Shown piece after piece: positions 19,393 to 29,322 of a stretch of 64,000 nucleotides of DNA. Source of the DNA: Paucibacter sp. Y2R2-4. GTDB lineage: Bacteria; Pseudomonadota; Gammaproteobacteria; Burkholderiales; Burkholderiaceae_C. The translations under genes and the position numbers were made by a program. The stretch is taken from assembly GCF_025717535.1 (NCBI RefSeq), contig NZ_JAJIRO010000001.1, positions 868,001 through 932,000 on the forward strand, given 5' to 3'. The notes under the pieces are model-generated. The model saw only the letters and a list, made by a program, of their open reading frames with translations, was not told the DNA's origin and did no database searches. Every line of letters begins with the position of its first letter. Within the stretch, counting starts at the first letter, position 1.

Positions 19393-20393
19393 CAGTGGCT
19401 GTGGGCGTGCCCTGCATCATGTTCGTGGGGCTCGTGCGGCTGCTGGGACGCATGCGACTCGTGGTCATGCTTGAGTTGCGGGTCATTTTGCCAACCCATC
19501 AAGACATCACGCCCCTGAACCACCAGATCCACCTTGGCACCCACCGGCAGGCAGACCTTGGTGTCCACATGGCCAAAAGGAAGGCCGGTCAAGATGGGCG
19601 TTTTGGTGACAGCGCGCACCGCTTCAATCGCCGACTTGAGGCCGTATCCTCGGTCCAGCGGCGACTCGCGCCAGCCGCCAAAGTCACCCAGCACGATGGC
19701 TTTTTGCGCATCCAGCACGCCGGCCTGGGCCAACTGCAAGAGGCTGCGCTCGACGCGGTAGGGGTGCTCGTTGATGTCTTCCAGGAAGAGCACTCCGCCC
19801 TTGATGCGCGGGAAATGCTTGGTGCCTAACATCGAGTTCACCATGCACAGATTGCCGCCCCACAGCTGGCCGCGCACGGTCAGGCCGTCAAAGCCCTTTT
19901 CGGTACGAAAGCCAACAGCCTCCAGCAAGCCGCTCATCGCTTCGGTGAAGCAGTCTTGGGTGACATCGTCCACGCCGCCTTCGTCATTGCTGCGGCCGAA
20001 GTCCACGCCCAGTGGGCCGGCCCAGCTTTGCGCCTTGGCATGGGTCAACAGGCCCAGTTGCAAGGCCGTCAAATCGCTTTGACCGACCCAGCGGGTACCC
20101 TGCTCCACGCTCTTGGCCAAGAGCTTCCAGTCGATGCGGTCCAGCAAGCGGGTCAGACCGTAGCCACCGCGCGTCGCAAAGGCCACGCTGGGCGCGGCCG
20201 CAGCCACTCGGTGAATCGCATTCAGGCGGGTCTCGTCATCGCCGCCAAAACGCTGTTGCTTGTCGAAAGCAGCTTCGTCGATCGTCACCTCAAAGCCCAG
20301 CTTGGCCAGGCGCTTGGCGGCCCGCTTGATGGGCTGCGACTTGAGCAGCACGCCGGCCGGGGTGTAGAGGGTCAAGGTGTTGCTGTGGCTCAT
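19392..20393 (-). CDS. ldcA: LD-carboxypeptidase (peptidase S66) with His-rich C-terminal tail
   Basis: 333-residue cytoplasmic LD-carboxypeptidase that removes the terminal D-Ala from murein tetrapeptides during cell-wall recycling. The nucleophile motif is VGQSDLTAL (Ser near residue 105), with the family's Glu in GGVLFLEDINEH or GGNL regions and the catalytic His in LPFGHVDTK (near residue 285). The last 25 residues contain nine His interspersed with Asp, Glu and Pro, a tail not part of the catalytic fold and suggestive of metal binding. The gene overlaps tadA by 4 bases and the binding-protein gene by 1 base, coupling it to peptide import. Confidence 0.92.
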   Translation of the reverse strand: MSHSNTLTLYTPAGVLLKSQPIKRAAKRLAKLGFEVTIDEAAFDKQQRFGGDDETRLNAIHRVAAAAPSVAFATRGGYGLTRLLDRIDWKLLAKSVEQGTRWVGQSDLTALQLGLLTHAKAQSWAGPLGVDFGRSNDEGGVDDVTQDCFTEAMSGLLEAVGFRTEKGFDGLTVRGQLWGGNLCMVNSMLGTKHFPRIKGGVLFLEDINEHPYRVERSLLQLAQAGVLDAQKAIVLGDFGGWRESPLDRGYGLKSAIEAVRAVTKTPILTGLPFGHVDTKVCLPVGAKVDLVVQGRDVLMGWQNDPQLKHDHESHASQQPHEPHEHDAGHAHSH

Positions 20394-21013
20394 GAGGAGG
20401 TGTCCGTTGAAATGAAATCCGGTGGGAGATCGAGATGGGTGACGTCGCCGGTGGGTATGGGCTCGTCAGGCGTTTGGGCCAGCGCCCGCAGCGCCGCGCG
20501 GCGCTCGCGTGCCGCCTCGCGCCGCTGCGCAAAAAACTCGCGCAGCAGCTTGGCGGAGGCCTCAGCCAACACGCCACCCTGAATGCAGGTGTGGTGGTTC
20601 AGTTGCGGCTGATCAAAGAGATTGAGCACCGAGCCGGCCACGCCGGTCTTGGAGTCGGGGGCGGCAAACACCACCCGCTTGAGCCGCGCATGCATCATCG
20701 CCATCGCGCACATGGCGCAAGGTTCCAAGGTCACGAACAGCTCGCATTCGGGCAGGCGGTAATTGCCCAGCAAGGTGGCCGCGTGGCGCAAGGCCACGAT
20801 CTCGGCATGAGCCGTCGGGTCATGGGTGGTGATCGGCCGGTTATAGCCGGTGGCGATCACCTGGCCACCGCGCATCAGCACGGCACCCACCGGCACCTCA
20901 CCGGCAAGCCAGGCGTTATGGGCCTGATCCAGCGCGATGCGCATCGCGTTCTCATCTGCCGCACTCGGCACCCAGGGCTGCATCGCCTCGGTGAGGGGGG
21001 AATCAGCGCTCAA
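20390..21013 (-). CDS. tadA: tRNA-specific adenosine deaminase
   Basis: Converts A34 to inosine in tRNA-Arg(ACG), which is essential in most bacteria. 207 residues. The zinc site is visible as His69-Ala-Glu71 and PCAMC with Cys99 and Cys102; GEVPVGAVL precedes it. The protein extends about 40 residues beyond the usual C-terminus with an Arg/Ala-rich helix (REAARERRAALRALA) and an acidic tail. It overlaps the small membrane protein gene upstream and ldcA downstream by 4 bases each (ATGA). Confidence 0.95.
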   Translation of the reverse strand: MSADSPLTEAMQPWVPSAADENAMRIALDQAHNAWLAGEVPVGAVLMRGGQVIATGYNRPITTHDPTAHAEIVALRHAATLLGNYRLPECELFVTLEPCAMCAMAMMHARLKRVVFAAPDSKTGVAGSVLNLFDQPQLNHHTCIQGGVLAEASAKLLREFFAQRREAARERRAALRALAQTPDEPIPTGDVTHLDLPPDFISTDTSS

Positions 21014-21225
21014 GGCGTGGCCTCCGAAGCCCGCTGCGAGCCTTGGTTCAAGGCATCTTGCACCTGCTGACGCACGGCCTCGGTGGCCGCCGCCGGCGGT
21101 TGGGCAGCGCCAGCCGCACTCGCCGCCGGCTTAGGCGGCGCGAGTGTGCTGGCCGATCGTTTCATCTGCTGAAGCACGAGGGCCAGCACGACAACCAAGC
21201 CCAGAATGCTCAGTGCAGCACGCAT
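21010..21225 (-). CDS. Small single-pass membrane protein, unknown function
   Basis: 71-residue protein from the ATG at 21225; the same frame opens 30 bases earlier at a TTG (21255). Neither start has a strong ribosome binding site. It has one hydrophobic segment (ALSILGLVVVLALVLQQM, residues 3-20), then an Ala/Pro-rich stretch and a helical tail VRQQVQDALNQGSQRASE. The stop overlaps the tadA start by 4 bases, which supports its being translated. No family recognised. Confidence 0.6.
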   Translation of the reverse strand: MRAALSILGLVVVLALVLQQMKRSASTLAPPKPAASAAGAAQPPAAATEAVRQQVQDALNQGSQRASEATP

Positions 21226-21276
21226 GCTTGACGCCGAGTCAATGACTGTTTGCAACAGCGAAGACGCACCGCGTCT

Positions 21277-22881
21277 TCACTCCCACTCAATGGTGGCAGG
21301 CGGCTTGGTCGACACGTCGTAGGTGACGCGGTTGATGCCGCGCACTTCATTGATGATGCGGCCCGACACCTTGCGCAGCAGACCATAAGGCAGCTCAGCC
21401 CAGTCAGCAGTCATGAAGTCACTGGTGACCACGGCGCGCAGGGCCACGACATAGTCATAGGTGCGGCCATCACCCATCACGCCCACGCTCTTGACCGGCA
21501 AGAAGACGGTGAAGGCCTGGCTGGTCAGGTCGTACCAACTCTTGCCCGTGGCTTCGTCCTTCCAGCCACGCAGCTCTTCGATGAAGATGGCGTCGGCACG
21601 GCGCAGCAGGTCGGCGTATTCCTTCTTCACTTCGCCCAGGATGCGTACGCCCAGGCCGGGGCCTGGGAAGGGATGGCGGTAGACCATCTCGGCCGGCAAG
21701 CCCAGCTCCACACCCAGGGCGCGGACCTCGTCCTTGAACAGCTCGCGCAACGGCTCCAGCAGCTTCAAGCCGAGCTGCTCGGGCAAGCCGCCCACATTGT
21801 GATGGCTCTTGATGGTGGTGGCCTTCTTGGTCTTGGTGCCGCCGCTTTCCACCACATCGGGGTAGATGGTGCCTTGGGCCAACCACTTGGCGCCCTTGGC
21901 ATCGGCATTGGCTGCCTTGAGCTTGGCGGCCTCAGCCTTGAAGACATCGACGAACAGGCCGCCGATGATCTTGCGCTTTTTCTCGGGGTCGGTCACACCG
22001 GCCAGTTGGCCCAGGAAGAACTCGCTGGCGTCCACGCGGATTACCTTGGCGTGCAGCTTGCCGGCGAACATGTCCATGACCATATCGCCTTCGTTCAGGC
22101 GCAAGAGACCATGGTCGACGAAGACACAGGTCAGTTGGTCGCCGATGGCGCGGTGAATCAGGGCCGCTGCGACTGAAGAATCGACGCCGCCCGACAGACC
22201 CAGAATGACCTCTTCATCACCGACTTGCTCGCGGATCTTGGCGACCGCTTCTTCGATGTAGTCGCCCATGATCCAGTCGCCCTTGCAGCCGGCGATCTCG
22301 CGCACAAAGCGGGTCAGCAGTTCCTGACCTTTGACCGTGTGGGTCACCTCGGGGTGGAACTGAACGGCGTAGTAGCCCTTTTCTTCATTGGCCATGCCGG
22401 CGATGGGGCAGCTGGGCGTGGAAGCCATCAGCTTGAAGCCCGGAGGCATGGCGGTGACCTTGTCTCCATGGCTCATCCAAACCTTCAGCATGCCGTGGCC
22501 TTCCAGCGTGGCGTGGTCCTGAATGCCGTCTAACAGCCGGGTATGACCATGCGCCCGCACCTCGGCATAACCGAACTCGCGGTGATCGCTAGGCTCGACC
22601 TGCCCGCCCAATTGCACGGACATCGCAAACATGCCATAGCAGATGCCCAGCACCGGCACGCCCAGGTCCCACACGGCCTGCGGCGCGCGCAGTTCGTGGT
22701 CCTCATAAGTCGAGGCATGACTGCCCGACAAGATGATGGCCTTGGGCGCAAACGAGCGGATGAACTCATCGCTCACATCGTTGGGGTGAATCTCGCAAAA
22801 CACCGCCGCCTCGCGCACGCGACGTGCGATCAGCTGGGTGACTTGGGAGCCGAAGTCGAGGATCAGGACTTTGTCATGCAT
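21277..22881 (-). CDS. guaA: GMP synthase (glutamine-hydrolysing)
   Basis: Converts XMP, ATP and glutamine to GMP. 534 residues. An N-terminal class I glutamine amidotransferase (about 1-200) has the nucleophile motif GICYGMF (Cys near residue 82) and [10 protein letters not shown]. The ATP-pyrophosphatase domain has [11 protein letters not shown] (about residues 229-239). The C-terminal dimerisation domain has [11 protein letters not shown] and ends in the typical PATIEWE. Last gene of a guaB-MFS-guaA cluster, 36 bases after the MFS gene. Confidence 0.97.
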   Translation of the reverse strand: MHDKVLILDFGSQVTQLIARRVREAAVFCEIHPNDVSDEFIRSFAPKAIILSGSHASTYEDHELRAPQAVWDLGVPVLGICYGMFAMSVQLGGQVEPSDHREFGYAEVRAHGHTRLLDGIQDHATLEGHGMLKVWMSHGDKVTAMPPGFKLMASTPSCPIAGMANEEKGYYAVQFHPEVTHTVKGQELLTRFVREIAGCKGDWIMGDYIEEAVAKIREQVGDEEVILGLSGGVDSSVAAALIHRAIGDQLTCVFVDHGLLRLNEGDMVMDMFAGKLHAKVIRVDASEFFLGQLAGVTDPEKKRKIIGGLFVDVFKAEAAKLKAANADAKGAKWLAQGTIYPDVVESGGTKTKKATTIKSHHNVGGLPEQLGLKLLEPLRELFKDEVRALGVELGLPAEMVYRHPFPGPGLGVRILGEVKKEYADLLRRADAIFIEELRGWKDEATGKSWYDLTSQAFTVFLPVKSVGVMGDGRTYDYVVALRAVVTSDFMTADWAELPYGLLRKVSGRIINEVRGINRVTYDVSTKPPATIEWE

Positions 22882-22917
22882 GGAAGAACTCTCTTGAAAT
22901 CGGACTTGAAATAGAAC

Positions 22918-24207
22918 TCAAACCGGGGCCGCTGCGGCCACCGCACGCGTACGCGAAAAATGCCGCCACGCGAAGAACAAAGACAGGGCCTGCAGCGCTG
23001 CGCAAAAGTAGAACGGCGCGCCAATGCGCCAATCGCCACGCGGCAGACCCGACACCAAGCCCAGCAAGCCAGCACCCACCACCGGGGCGGTGACGGCCAT
23101 CATGCTGTTCAGCGAGGACACGGCCCCCATGGTTTCGCCTTGGTTGTTGGCATCCGCAGCATTGGAGATCAAGCTTTGAATCGCCGCGCTGACCGCAAAG
23201 CCCAGCACATTGAAGCCGATGATGGCGTACATCATCCAGCCCTCGGTCGCCGCACCCCAGACAAAGTTGGTCAAGACGCTGGACAGCAAACCAAACACCA
23301 CCAAGCGCTGCGCACCAAAAGCCTTCAAAAGCTTGGGCAGCAAGAAGCCCTGCACCAGCACCGACATGACGCCGACGGCGAACAGCGACAAGCCGTTCTC
23401 CTTGGGGCCCCAGCCGAACTTGAAGTCGGTGTAGAGCACCCAGCTGGTTTGCAGCACCAGCTGTGCCAAGCCGGACAAGGCGATCACAAAAACCAGGGGA
23501 CCCACGCCCTTGAGCTTGTTCAGCTTCTTGATGGCGGACACCGGGTTGGCGGTGCGCCACTCAAACTTGCGGCGGTTTTCAGGCTTGAGCGATTCCGGCA
23601 ATACAAAGAAGCCGTAGCACCAGTTGATCAAGGCCATGGTGCCGGCCACATAGAACGGCAGATGCAGATCGATGGAGCCAAGCAGCCCCCCCATCACCGG
23701 GCCCAGGATGAAGCCCATGCCAAAGGCGGCGCCCAGCATGCCGAAGCGCTTGGCACGCTCATCCGGGGCGCTGATGTCGGCCACATAAGCATTCGCCACC
23801 GAGGCATTTGCCTGCATGGCGCCGCTGACCAGACGCACGGCAATCAACATCCACAGCGCGGTGGCCATGGCGGTGACAAAAAAGCTCAGGGCCAGGCCGC
23901 AAAAGCCAATCAACATCACCGGTCGACGGCCAAAGTGATCAGACAGCGAACCCAAAATCGGCGAGCCCACAAAATTGGCCAAGCCAAAGGCCAGGGCCAC
24001 GGCGCCATACCAAAAAGCATGATCGGCTTGCGAGCTGGTGAAGGTGCCCACCAAAGGCGGCAGCACCGGGATGATCAGGCCGATCGAGATCATGTCGATC
24101 AACACGGCCACCATGATGAAGCCCATGCCCGCCGACCGGCCCTTGGCCGCCGATGCTGCCGAAGCCGCCGGCACTGCTGGTTTGCCTTCTTGCTGCTGCT
24201 CGCTCAA
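22918..24207 (-). CDS. MFS transporter, TetA-like drug/H+ antiporter family
   Basis: 429-residue 12-helix major facilitator. After a polar N-terminal extension (residues 1-28, Gln/Ala-rich), helix 1 [20 protein letters not shown] leads into the motif-A region [16 protein letters not shown] (about residues 85-100) characteristic of the tetracycline-efflux branch. Motif C-like [13 protein letters not shown] follows near 168-180. It lies between guaB (77 bases upstream) and guaA (36 bases downstream), so it may be expressed with GMP synthesis genes. The substrate is unknown; purine export or resistance to nucleotide-synthesis inhibitors are possibilities only. Confidence 0.85.
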   Translation of the reverse strand: MSEQQQEGKPAVPAASAASAAKGRSAGMGFIMVAVLIDMISIGLIIPVLPPLVGTFTSSQADHAFWYGAVALAFGLANFVGSPILGSLSDHFGRRPVMLIGFCGLALSFFVTAMATALWMLIAVRLVSGAMQANASVANAYVADISAPDERAKRFGMLGAAFGMGFILGPVMGGLLGSIDLHLPFYVAGTMALINWCYGFFVLPESLKPENRRKFEWRTANPVSAIKKLNKLKGVGPLVFVIALSGLAQLVLQTSWVLYTDFKFGWGPKENGLSLFAVGVMSVLVQGFLLPKLLKAFGAQRLVVFGLLSSVLTNFVWGAATEGWMMYAIIGFNVLGFAVSAAIQSLISNAADANNQGETMGAVSSLNSMMAVTAPVVGAGLLGLVSGLPRGDWRIGAPFYFCAALQALSLFFAWRHFSRTRAVAAAAPV

Positions 24208-24243
24208 TCGAAATCCTTGCTTGGCTGCTTGCTGTTCAATGTG

Positions 24244-24267
24244 GAACAGGGGCCGAGGCCCCTGTTC
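24244..24267 (-). other. Strong intercistronic hairpin between guaB and the MFS gene
   Basis: Perfect 11-base inverted repeat GAACAGGGGCC / GGCCCCTGTTC separated by two bases, lying 17 bases after the guaB stop. No T-run follows, so it may protect or partly attenuate the transcript rather than terminate it. Confidence 0.6.
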
Positions 24268-24284
24268 TGCGCTGCACTGTCAGC

Positions 24285-25786
<1,502 letters not shown>

Positions 25787-25837
25787 CGGAAGCCGAGCCG
25801 ACCCCATGGCAAGCCGGCGCAGGGATACACTCAAAAC

Positions 25838-26374
25838 ATGCTCAAAACAAGCTTCCCCTCTGCCCTTCGACCCCTTGGCCTAGCCCTCTCGGTCTTCTTG
25901 GCCTTGTTGTGCGCTGCGACGCCAGCTCAGGCGCAATGGAAGTGGCGCGACGCCAGCGGCAAGCTGCAATTCAGCGACTTGCCGCCCCCTCAAGGCACGC
26001 CGGAGAAGGACATCCTGCAGCGGCCCGCGAAGCAAACACAAAACGTCATCGTCGTGCCCTATGGCCAGGCGGCCAGCACCCCAGCCCCAGCCAGCAAAGC
26101 GACGGGAAGCCCAGACAAGGCAGAACTCGACCGCCAAGCCAAGCAAAAACAACAAGACAAAGAAGCCGAAGCCAAGAAGAAGGCCGAGGACGCCAAATTG
26201 GCCGAACAGCGGCGCGAAAACTGCCAGCGCGCCCAAGAAAACTTGAAGCTGCTGCAAGACGGCGTTCGCCTGACCCGAAGCAACGAACGCGGTGAAACCG
26301 TGGTGCTGGATGAGCGCCAGCGCGCTGAAGAAATCCAACGCAGCCGCACCGTGGCCGCTAGCGAGTGCCGCTGA
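25838..26374 (+). CDS. Exported DUF4124 domain protein
   Basis: 178-residue exported protein. Signal peptide residues 1-33 (cleavage after AQAQ), then a short DUF4124 domain with the typical WKWRDASGKLQFSDLPPP (about residues 34-51). A Pro/Ala-rich linker is followed by a highly charged Lys/Glu/Gln coiled coil (about residues 90-125) and a C-terminal segment with two Cys (ENCQRAQ and ASECR) that may pair. DUF4124 proteins are frequent in beta- and gamma-proteobacteria but have no established function. Transcribed divergently from guaB, with 83 bases between them. Confidence 0.85.
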   Translation: MLKTSFPSALRPLGLALSVFLALLCAATPAQAQWKWRDASGKLQFSDLPPPQGTPEKDILQRPAKQTQNVIVVPYGQAASTPAPASKATGSPDKAELDRQAKQKQQDKEAEAKKKAEDAKLAEQRRENCQRAQENLKLLQDGVRLTRSNERGETVVLDERQRAEEIQRSRTVAASECR

Positions 26375-26390
26375 AGGCTCAGGGGCCGGA

Positions 26391-26738
26391 TCAGGGGCCG
26401 GTCTTGCCGCCCAACGGACGGTGGCGCGAAATGATGCGCTGGCCGCGGTCTTTGTAGCGCTGCCGACGGGCCTCTTTGGGGTCCACGGTCAAGGGGCGGT
26501 AAACCTCAATGCGATCCCGCTCTCGCAGCGGCGTCTCCAAGGGCCTGAGGCGGCCCCAGACGCCAATCTTCAACTCGGCCAAGCGCGGCAGTTGATCCGC
26601 AAATGCTGGGCAAGCGCGCAGCACGGCCTCGATCGTGTCACCCGCTCGTGCGCTCAAGCAAAGATGGCGCACATCGCCCGCCTGCGGACTCCAGACCAAC
26701 TCAAGCTGGATGAGCTCATGCGCCTCAGCGGGGGCCAT
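26391..26738 (-). CDS. rnfH: RnfH family protein (RatB/PasI-like)
   Basis: 115-residue ubiquitin-like-fold protein of the RnfH/UPF0125 family: LELVWSP start, LSARAGDTIEAVLRA, and the family motif IGVWGRLRPLETPLRERDR followed by EVYRPLTVDPKEARRQR. The start at 26738 is chosen by family length; it overlaps the end of ratA by 14 bases. A longer frame to 26795 would add 19 residues inside ratA. In E. coli the same pair is ratA-ratB (pasT-pasI) beside smpB, matching this locus. The C-terminal basic tail is probably disordered. Confidence 0.88.
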   Translation of the reverse strand: MAPAEAHELIQLELVWSPQAGDVRHLCLSARAGDTIEAVLRACPAFADQLPRLAELKIGVWGRLRPLETPLRERDRIEVYRPLTVDPKEARRQRYKDRGQRIISRHRPLGGKTGP

Positions 26739-27189
26739 AAACGGATTCAGCACGCTGGACAAAGCGTTCGACAAAGGTATTTGCCACCCGATCAAACACA
26801 GGGCTCACCACCGCCTCGAGCGCCACGCTGGAGAACGCATAGCGAAGCTCAAACTCGATCTTGCAGGCCAGTTCGCCTTCCTCGGCGCTGCTACCGGGTT
26901 TGGACAAAGGCAGAAAACGCCAGTCGCCATCCAAGACGGAGAACGGGCCATCGACCAATTGCATGCCGACGCGGCGATTCAATTCATGGGTGTTGCGGGT
27001 CGTGAAGGCGTGGCGAACTCCGGCATAGGCTAAGGACAAACGCGCCGTGACTTCATCCTGATCCTGCGCCAGGACTTCCGCCCGTTCGCACCATGGCAAG
27101 AACTCCGGATAACGCTCCACCCCGACCACCAGGTCGTACATCTCGCGGGGCGAGTACCAGAGTAAAACTGACTTTTTGACGTGCTTCAT
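26725..27189 (-). CDS. ratA: RatA family protein (START/Coq10-like)
   Basis: 154-residue protein of the polyketide-cyclase/START fold family that includes bacterial RatA (PasT) and mitochondrial Coq10. Motifs: [20 protein letters not shown] (N-terminal hydrophobic-ligand entrance), WCERAEV, and the C-terminal helix [22 protein letters not shown]. The start at 27189 ([11 protein letters not shown]) fits family members; the frame extends further upstream without support. RatA was described as a toxin blocking 70S assembly, while the Coq10 relationship suggests ubiquinone binding; the role here could be either. Divergent from smpB, with 85 bases between. Confidence 0.9.
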   Translation of the reverse strand: MKHVKKSVLLWYSPREMYDLVVGVERYPEFLPWCERAEVLAQDQDEVTARLSLAYAGVRHAFTTRNTHELNRRVGMQLVDGPFSVLDGDWRFLPLSKPGSSAEEGELACKIEFELRYAFSSVALEAVVSPVFDRVANTFVERFVQRAESVYGPR

Positions 27190-27274
27190 ACAATGGGCGG
27201 ATTGTATTGGCGACCAGCGCCCTGCTCCGAGCAAAGCTCGCCCCGCCAATCAGCCCAAAAAAGAACAAGCCTTT

Positions 27275-27793
27275 ATGTCCACATCTTCGAGCTCCAACCG
27301 GCCGCCTCCCAAGGCCAAGCCCGCCGTCAGCACCGCACCCATCGCCGAGAACCGCCGCGCCCGCTTCGACTATTTCATCGAAGAGCGGCATGAGTGCGGC
27401 ATCGTGCTGGAAGGCTGGGAGGTCAAGGCGATCCGCGCCGGTCAGGTGCAACTGACTGACGGCTATGTGTTGATCAAGGACGGCGAGCTTTTCCTGATCG
27501 GCTGCCGCATCAACCCTTTGCGCACCGCCTCCACCCATGTCAGCCCTTTGGCCGACCGGACCCGCAAGCTGCTGATGAAGAAGGCCGACATCCGGCGTTT
27601 GGTCGGCAAAGTCGAGCAGCGCGGCTTCACCCTGGTGCCGCTGAATCTGCACTACAAAGGCAGCTATGTGAAGGCCGAGATCGGCCTGGCCAAGGGCAAA
27701 GCCGAGCACGACAAGCGCGACACCGAGAAGAAACGCGATTGGGAGCGAGAAAAAGGGCAGCTCATGAGACACGCGACAAAGTCGCGGGGCTGA
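27275..27793 (+). CDS. smpB: SsrA-binding protein
   Basis: Partner of tmRNA in trans-translation. 172 residues from the ATG at 27275. An unusual Ser/Pro/Lys-rich N-terminal extension of about 22 residues precedes the core, which begins [20 protein letters not shown]; then [36 protein letters not shown] and the basic C-terminal tail [20 protein letters not shown] that inserts into the mRNA channel. The last 44 bases are repeated just downstream (27824-27867). Divergent from ratA-rnfH, the order known from E. coli. Confidence 0.96.
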   Translation: MSTSSSSNRPPPKAKPAVSTAPIAENRRARFDYFIEERHECGIVLEGWEVKAIRAGQVQLTDGYVLIKDGELFLIGCRINPLRTASTHVSPLADRTRKLLMKKADIRRLVGKVEQRGFTLVPLNLHYKGSYVKAEIGLAKGKAEHDKRDTEKKRDWEREKGQLMRHATKSRG

Positions 27794-27867
27794 GGCGCGC
27801 AGCGACTCGCTGCCCTTTTCGCTAAAAAGGGCAGCTGATGCGCCACGCGACCAAGTCGCGCAGCTGA
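27750..27867 (+). repeat. Duplicated 3' end of smpB
   Basis: A 44-base segment at the end of smpB (27750-27793, including its TGA) recurs imperfectly at 27824-27867, 74 bases downstream, with six or so mismatches and again ending in TGA. The second copy lies outside the gene. Its start pairs with the intervening sequence to form the hairpin at 27809-27835. Confidence 0.85.
27809..27835 (+). terminator. Strong hairpin downstream of smpB
   Basis: Perfect 11-base inverted repeat GCTGCCCTTTT / AAAAGGGCAGC around a 5-base loop, 15 bases after the smpB stop. No T-run follows, so termination is uncertain. The 5' arm can alternatively pair with the GGGCAGC inside the end of smpB. Confidence 0.5.
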
Positions 27868-27874
27868 AGTCGCC

Positions 27875-29101
27875 TCAGGCCTTCAAGACCTCAAGCGCTT
27901 GCGCCAGGTCGGCGCGCAAATCGGCCTCTGCTTCCAGACCGATGGCAAAACGTACCAGATGCCCCTCGCTGTAGGGCAAGCCTAGCGAGCGGCTGCGGCT
28001 CATGTTGTAGGGCACGGCCAGGCTCATGGGGCCTGCCCAGGAGTAGCCGATGCCGAAGTACTGCAGCGCATCGACAAAAGCATCCACCTGGGCCGCGCTG
28101 TACTGCGGCTGGAACACGACCGAGAACAAGCAAGCCGCCCCGCCGCTGCTGACTTCGCGCCAATGCGCATGGCCCGGTGAACCAGGTAGAGCGGGGTGCA
28201 AGACCTGGGCCACTGCCGGCTGGGACTGCATCCAAGCGGCCAGCGCACGCGTGGTCGCATCCTGGGCACGATAGCGCAACTCCATCGTCGGCAGACTGCG
28301 CAGCACCAACTCCACATCGTTTTGCCCCAGGCCATAGCCCAGATGCTCGTGCATATAGTTCATGCGCTCATGCAAAGCCAGGTCGCGGGTGCAAACCGAG
28401 CCCATCAGCACATCGGCGCCACCCGAGGGGTATTTGGTCAGCGCGTGCATGGAGATGTCCACACCAAAGCCCGGCTCACTGTCAGGCAGCAAATCAAAGG
28501 CCTTGAAGGCCACGCCGGCGCCCCAGGTGTTGTCCAGAACCGTGGTGATGCCGCGCTCTCGACAGCAGCGCAGCAAGCCAATCAGATCAGGAAATTCCAA
28601 GGTGATGGAGCCTGCCGCCTCCAGCCAAACCAGCTTGGTCTTCTCGTTGATCAAAGCGCTAAAACCGGCCACATCGAGCGGATCGTAAAAACGGTGCTGG
28701 ATGCCAAACTGCGGCAGCAGTGATTCGCTCAAATAACGGTTTTGTCCATAGACATTGTCCGGCACCAGCACCTCATCGCCGGGCCGAAGCAAGCTGAGCG
28801 ACACCAGGGTCACGGCCGCCAATCCGCTGGGTACCAGCAGGCAATGCTCAGCCCCTTCCAAGCCGGCGATGCGTGCACCCAGGGTGTAGCTGGTCGGCGT
28901 TCCGTGCAAGCCGTAGCGGTAGCTCTTGCCGTCACGCGGGCGGAACTGATGCAGATCGGCGGTGTTCTTGAACAGCACCGTCGAGGCCTTGAAGACGCCG
29001 ACCGGGTGCGCAGCCCAGCCTTCGGGCGGCTGATAAGGGTGGTGAATCTGCTGGGTTGCCAAGGCAAGGGCTTGGGCTGCGGCCGGTTCGGGTTTGCTCA
29101 C
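27875..29101 (-). CDS. metC: Cystathionine beta-lyase-like PLP enzyme
   Basis: Trans-sulfuration family enzyme (Cys/Met metabolism PLP family), likely splitting cystathionine to homocysteine, pyruvate and ammonia. 408 residues from the GTG at 29101, chosen because AGGA lies 7 bases upstream; the frame also opens at a GTG at 29122 with no such site. Motifs: YRYGLHGTPTSYTLGARIA, PLP-phosphate region LVPSGLAAVTL, DNTWGAGVAF, and the Schiff-base Lys in ALTKYPSGGADV (near residue 230). The C-terminal SLGLPYSEGHLVRFAIGLE is typical of MetC. Alternatives are other gamma-family lyases. Confidence 0.88.
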   Translation of the reverse strand: MSKPEPAAAQALALATQQIHHPYQPPEGWAAHPVGVFKASTVLFKNTADLHQFRPRDGKSYRYGLHGTPTSYTLGARIAGLEGAEHCLLVPSGLAAVTLVSLSLLRPGDEVLVPDNVYGQNRYLSESLLPQFGIQHRFYDPLDVAGFSALINEKTKLVWLEAAGSITLEFPDLIGLLRCCRERGITTVLDNTWGAGVAFKAFDLLPDSEPGFGVDISMHALTKYPSGGADVLMGSVCTRDLALHERMNYMHEHLGYGLGQNDVELVLRSLPTMELRYRAQDATTRALAAWMQSQPAVAQVLHPALPGSPGHAHWREVSSGGAACLFSVVFQPQYSAAQVDAFVDALQYFGIGYSWAGPMSLAVPYNMSRSRSLGLPYSEGHLVRFAIGLEAEADLRADLAQALEVLKA

Positions 29102-29124
29102 GGTGGGATCCTGGAAAGGCACTG

Positions 29125-29149
29125 AAAAAACAAAACGGGCCTAAGCCCG
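29125..29149 (-). terminator. Rho-independent terminator downstream of rimO
   Basis: On the minus strand CGGGC-TTAG-GCCCG is followed by TTTTG and six T. It lies after the rimO gene and the inverted-repeat element, just upstream of the metC-like gene. Confidence 0.75.
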
Positions 29150-29181
29150 CTTTGATTCTGACTCAGATCGATGCCTAGTCT

Positions 29182-29322
29182 GAGCTTGAGAAGTTTTCGT
29201 AGCGAGCGGCTGCCAAGCTAGGCGGACGGAGCGCAGGAACCGGAACGTACTTGCTGTACGTGAGGATTCCGAGCACCGGACCAACGACGCATGGCGGTCG
29301 CGCAGTAGAAAACTCCAAGCTC
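29182..29322. repeat. 141-bp structured inverted-repeat element abutting rimO
   Basis: Ends are imperfect inverted repeats: GAGCTTGAGAAGTTTTCGTAG on the left and, read from the right on the other strand, GAGCTTGGAGTTTTCTACTG. Inside is a compact hairpin ACGTAC-TTGCT-GTACGT flanked by GGAAC and GATTCC. The element ends directly at the rimO stop codon. A 14-base sequence just outside its left end (from CTCAGATCG at 29162) recurs at its right end (29322-29337) with a 2-base difference, as a target duplication might. I recall closely similar intergenic sequences in other Comamonadaceae-like genomes; copy number cannot be checked here. No coding frame is evident. Confidence 0.65.
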
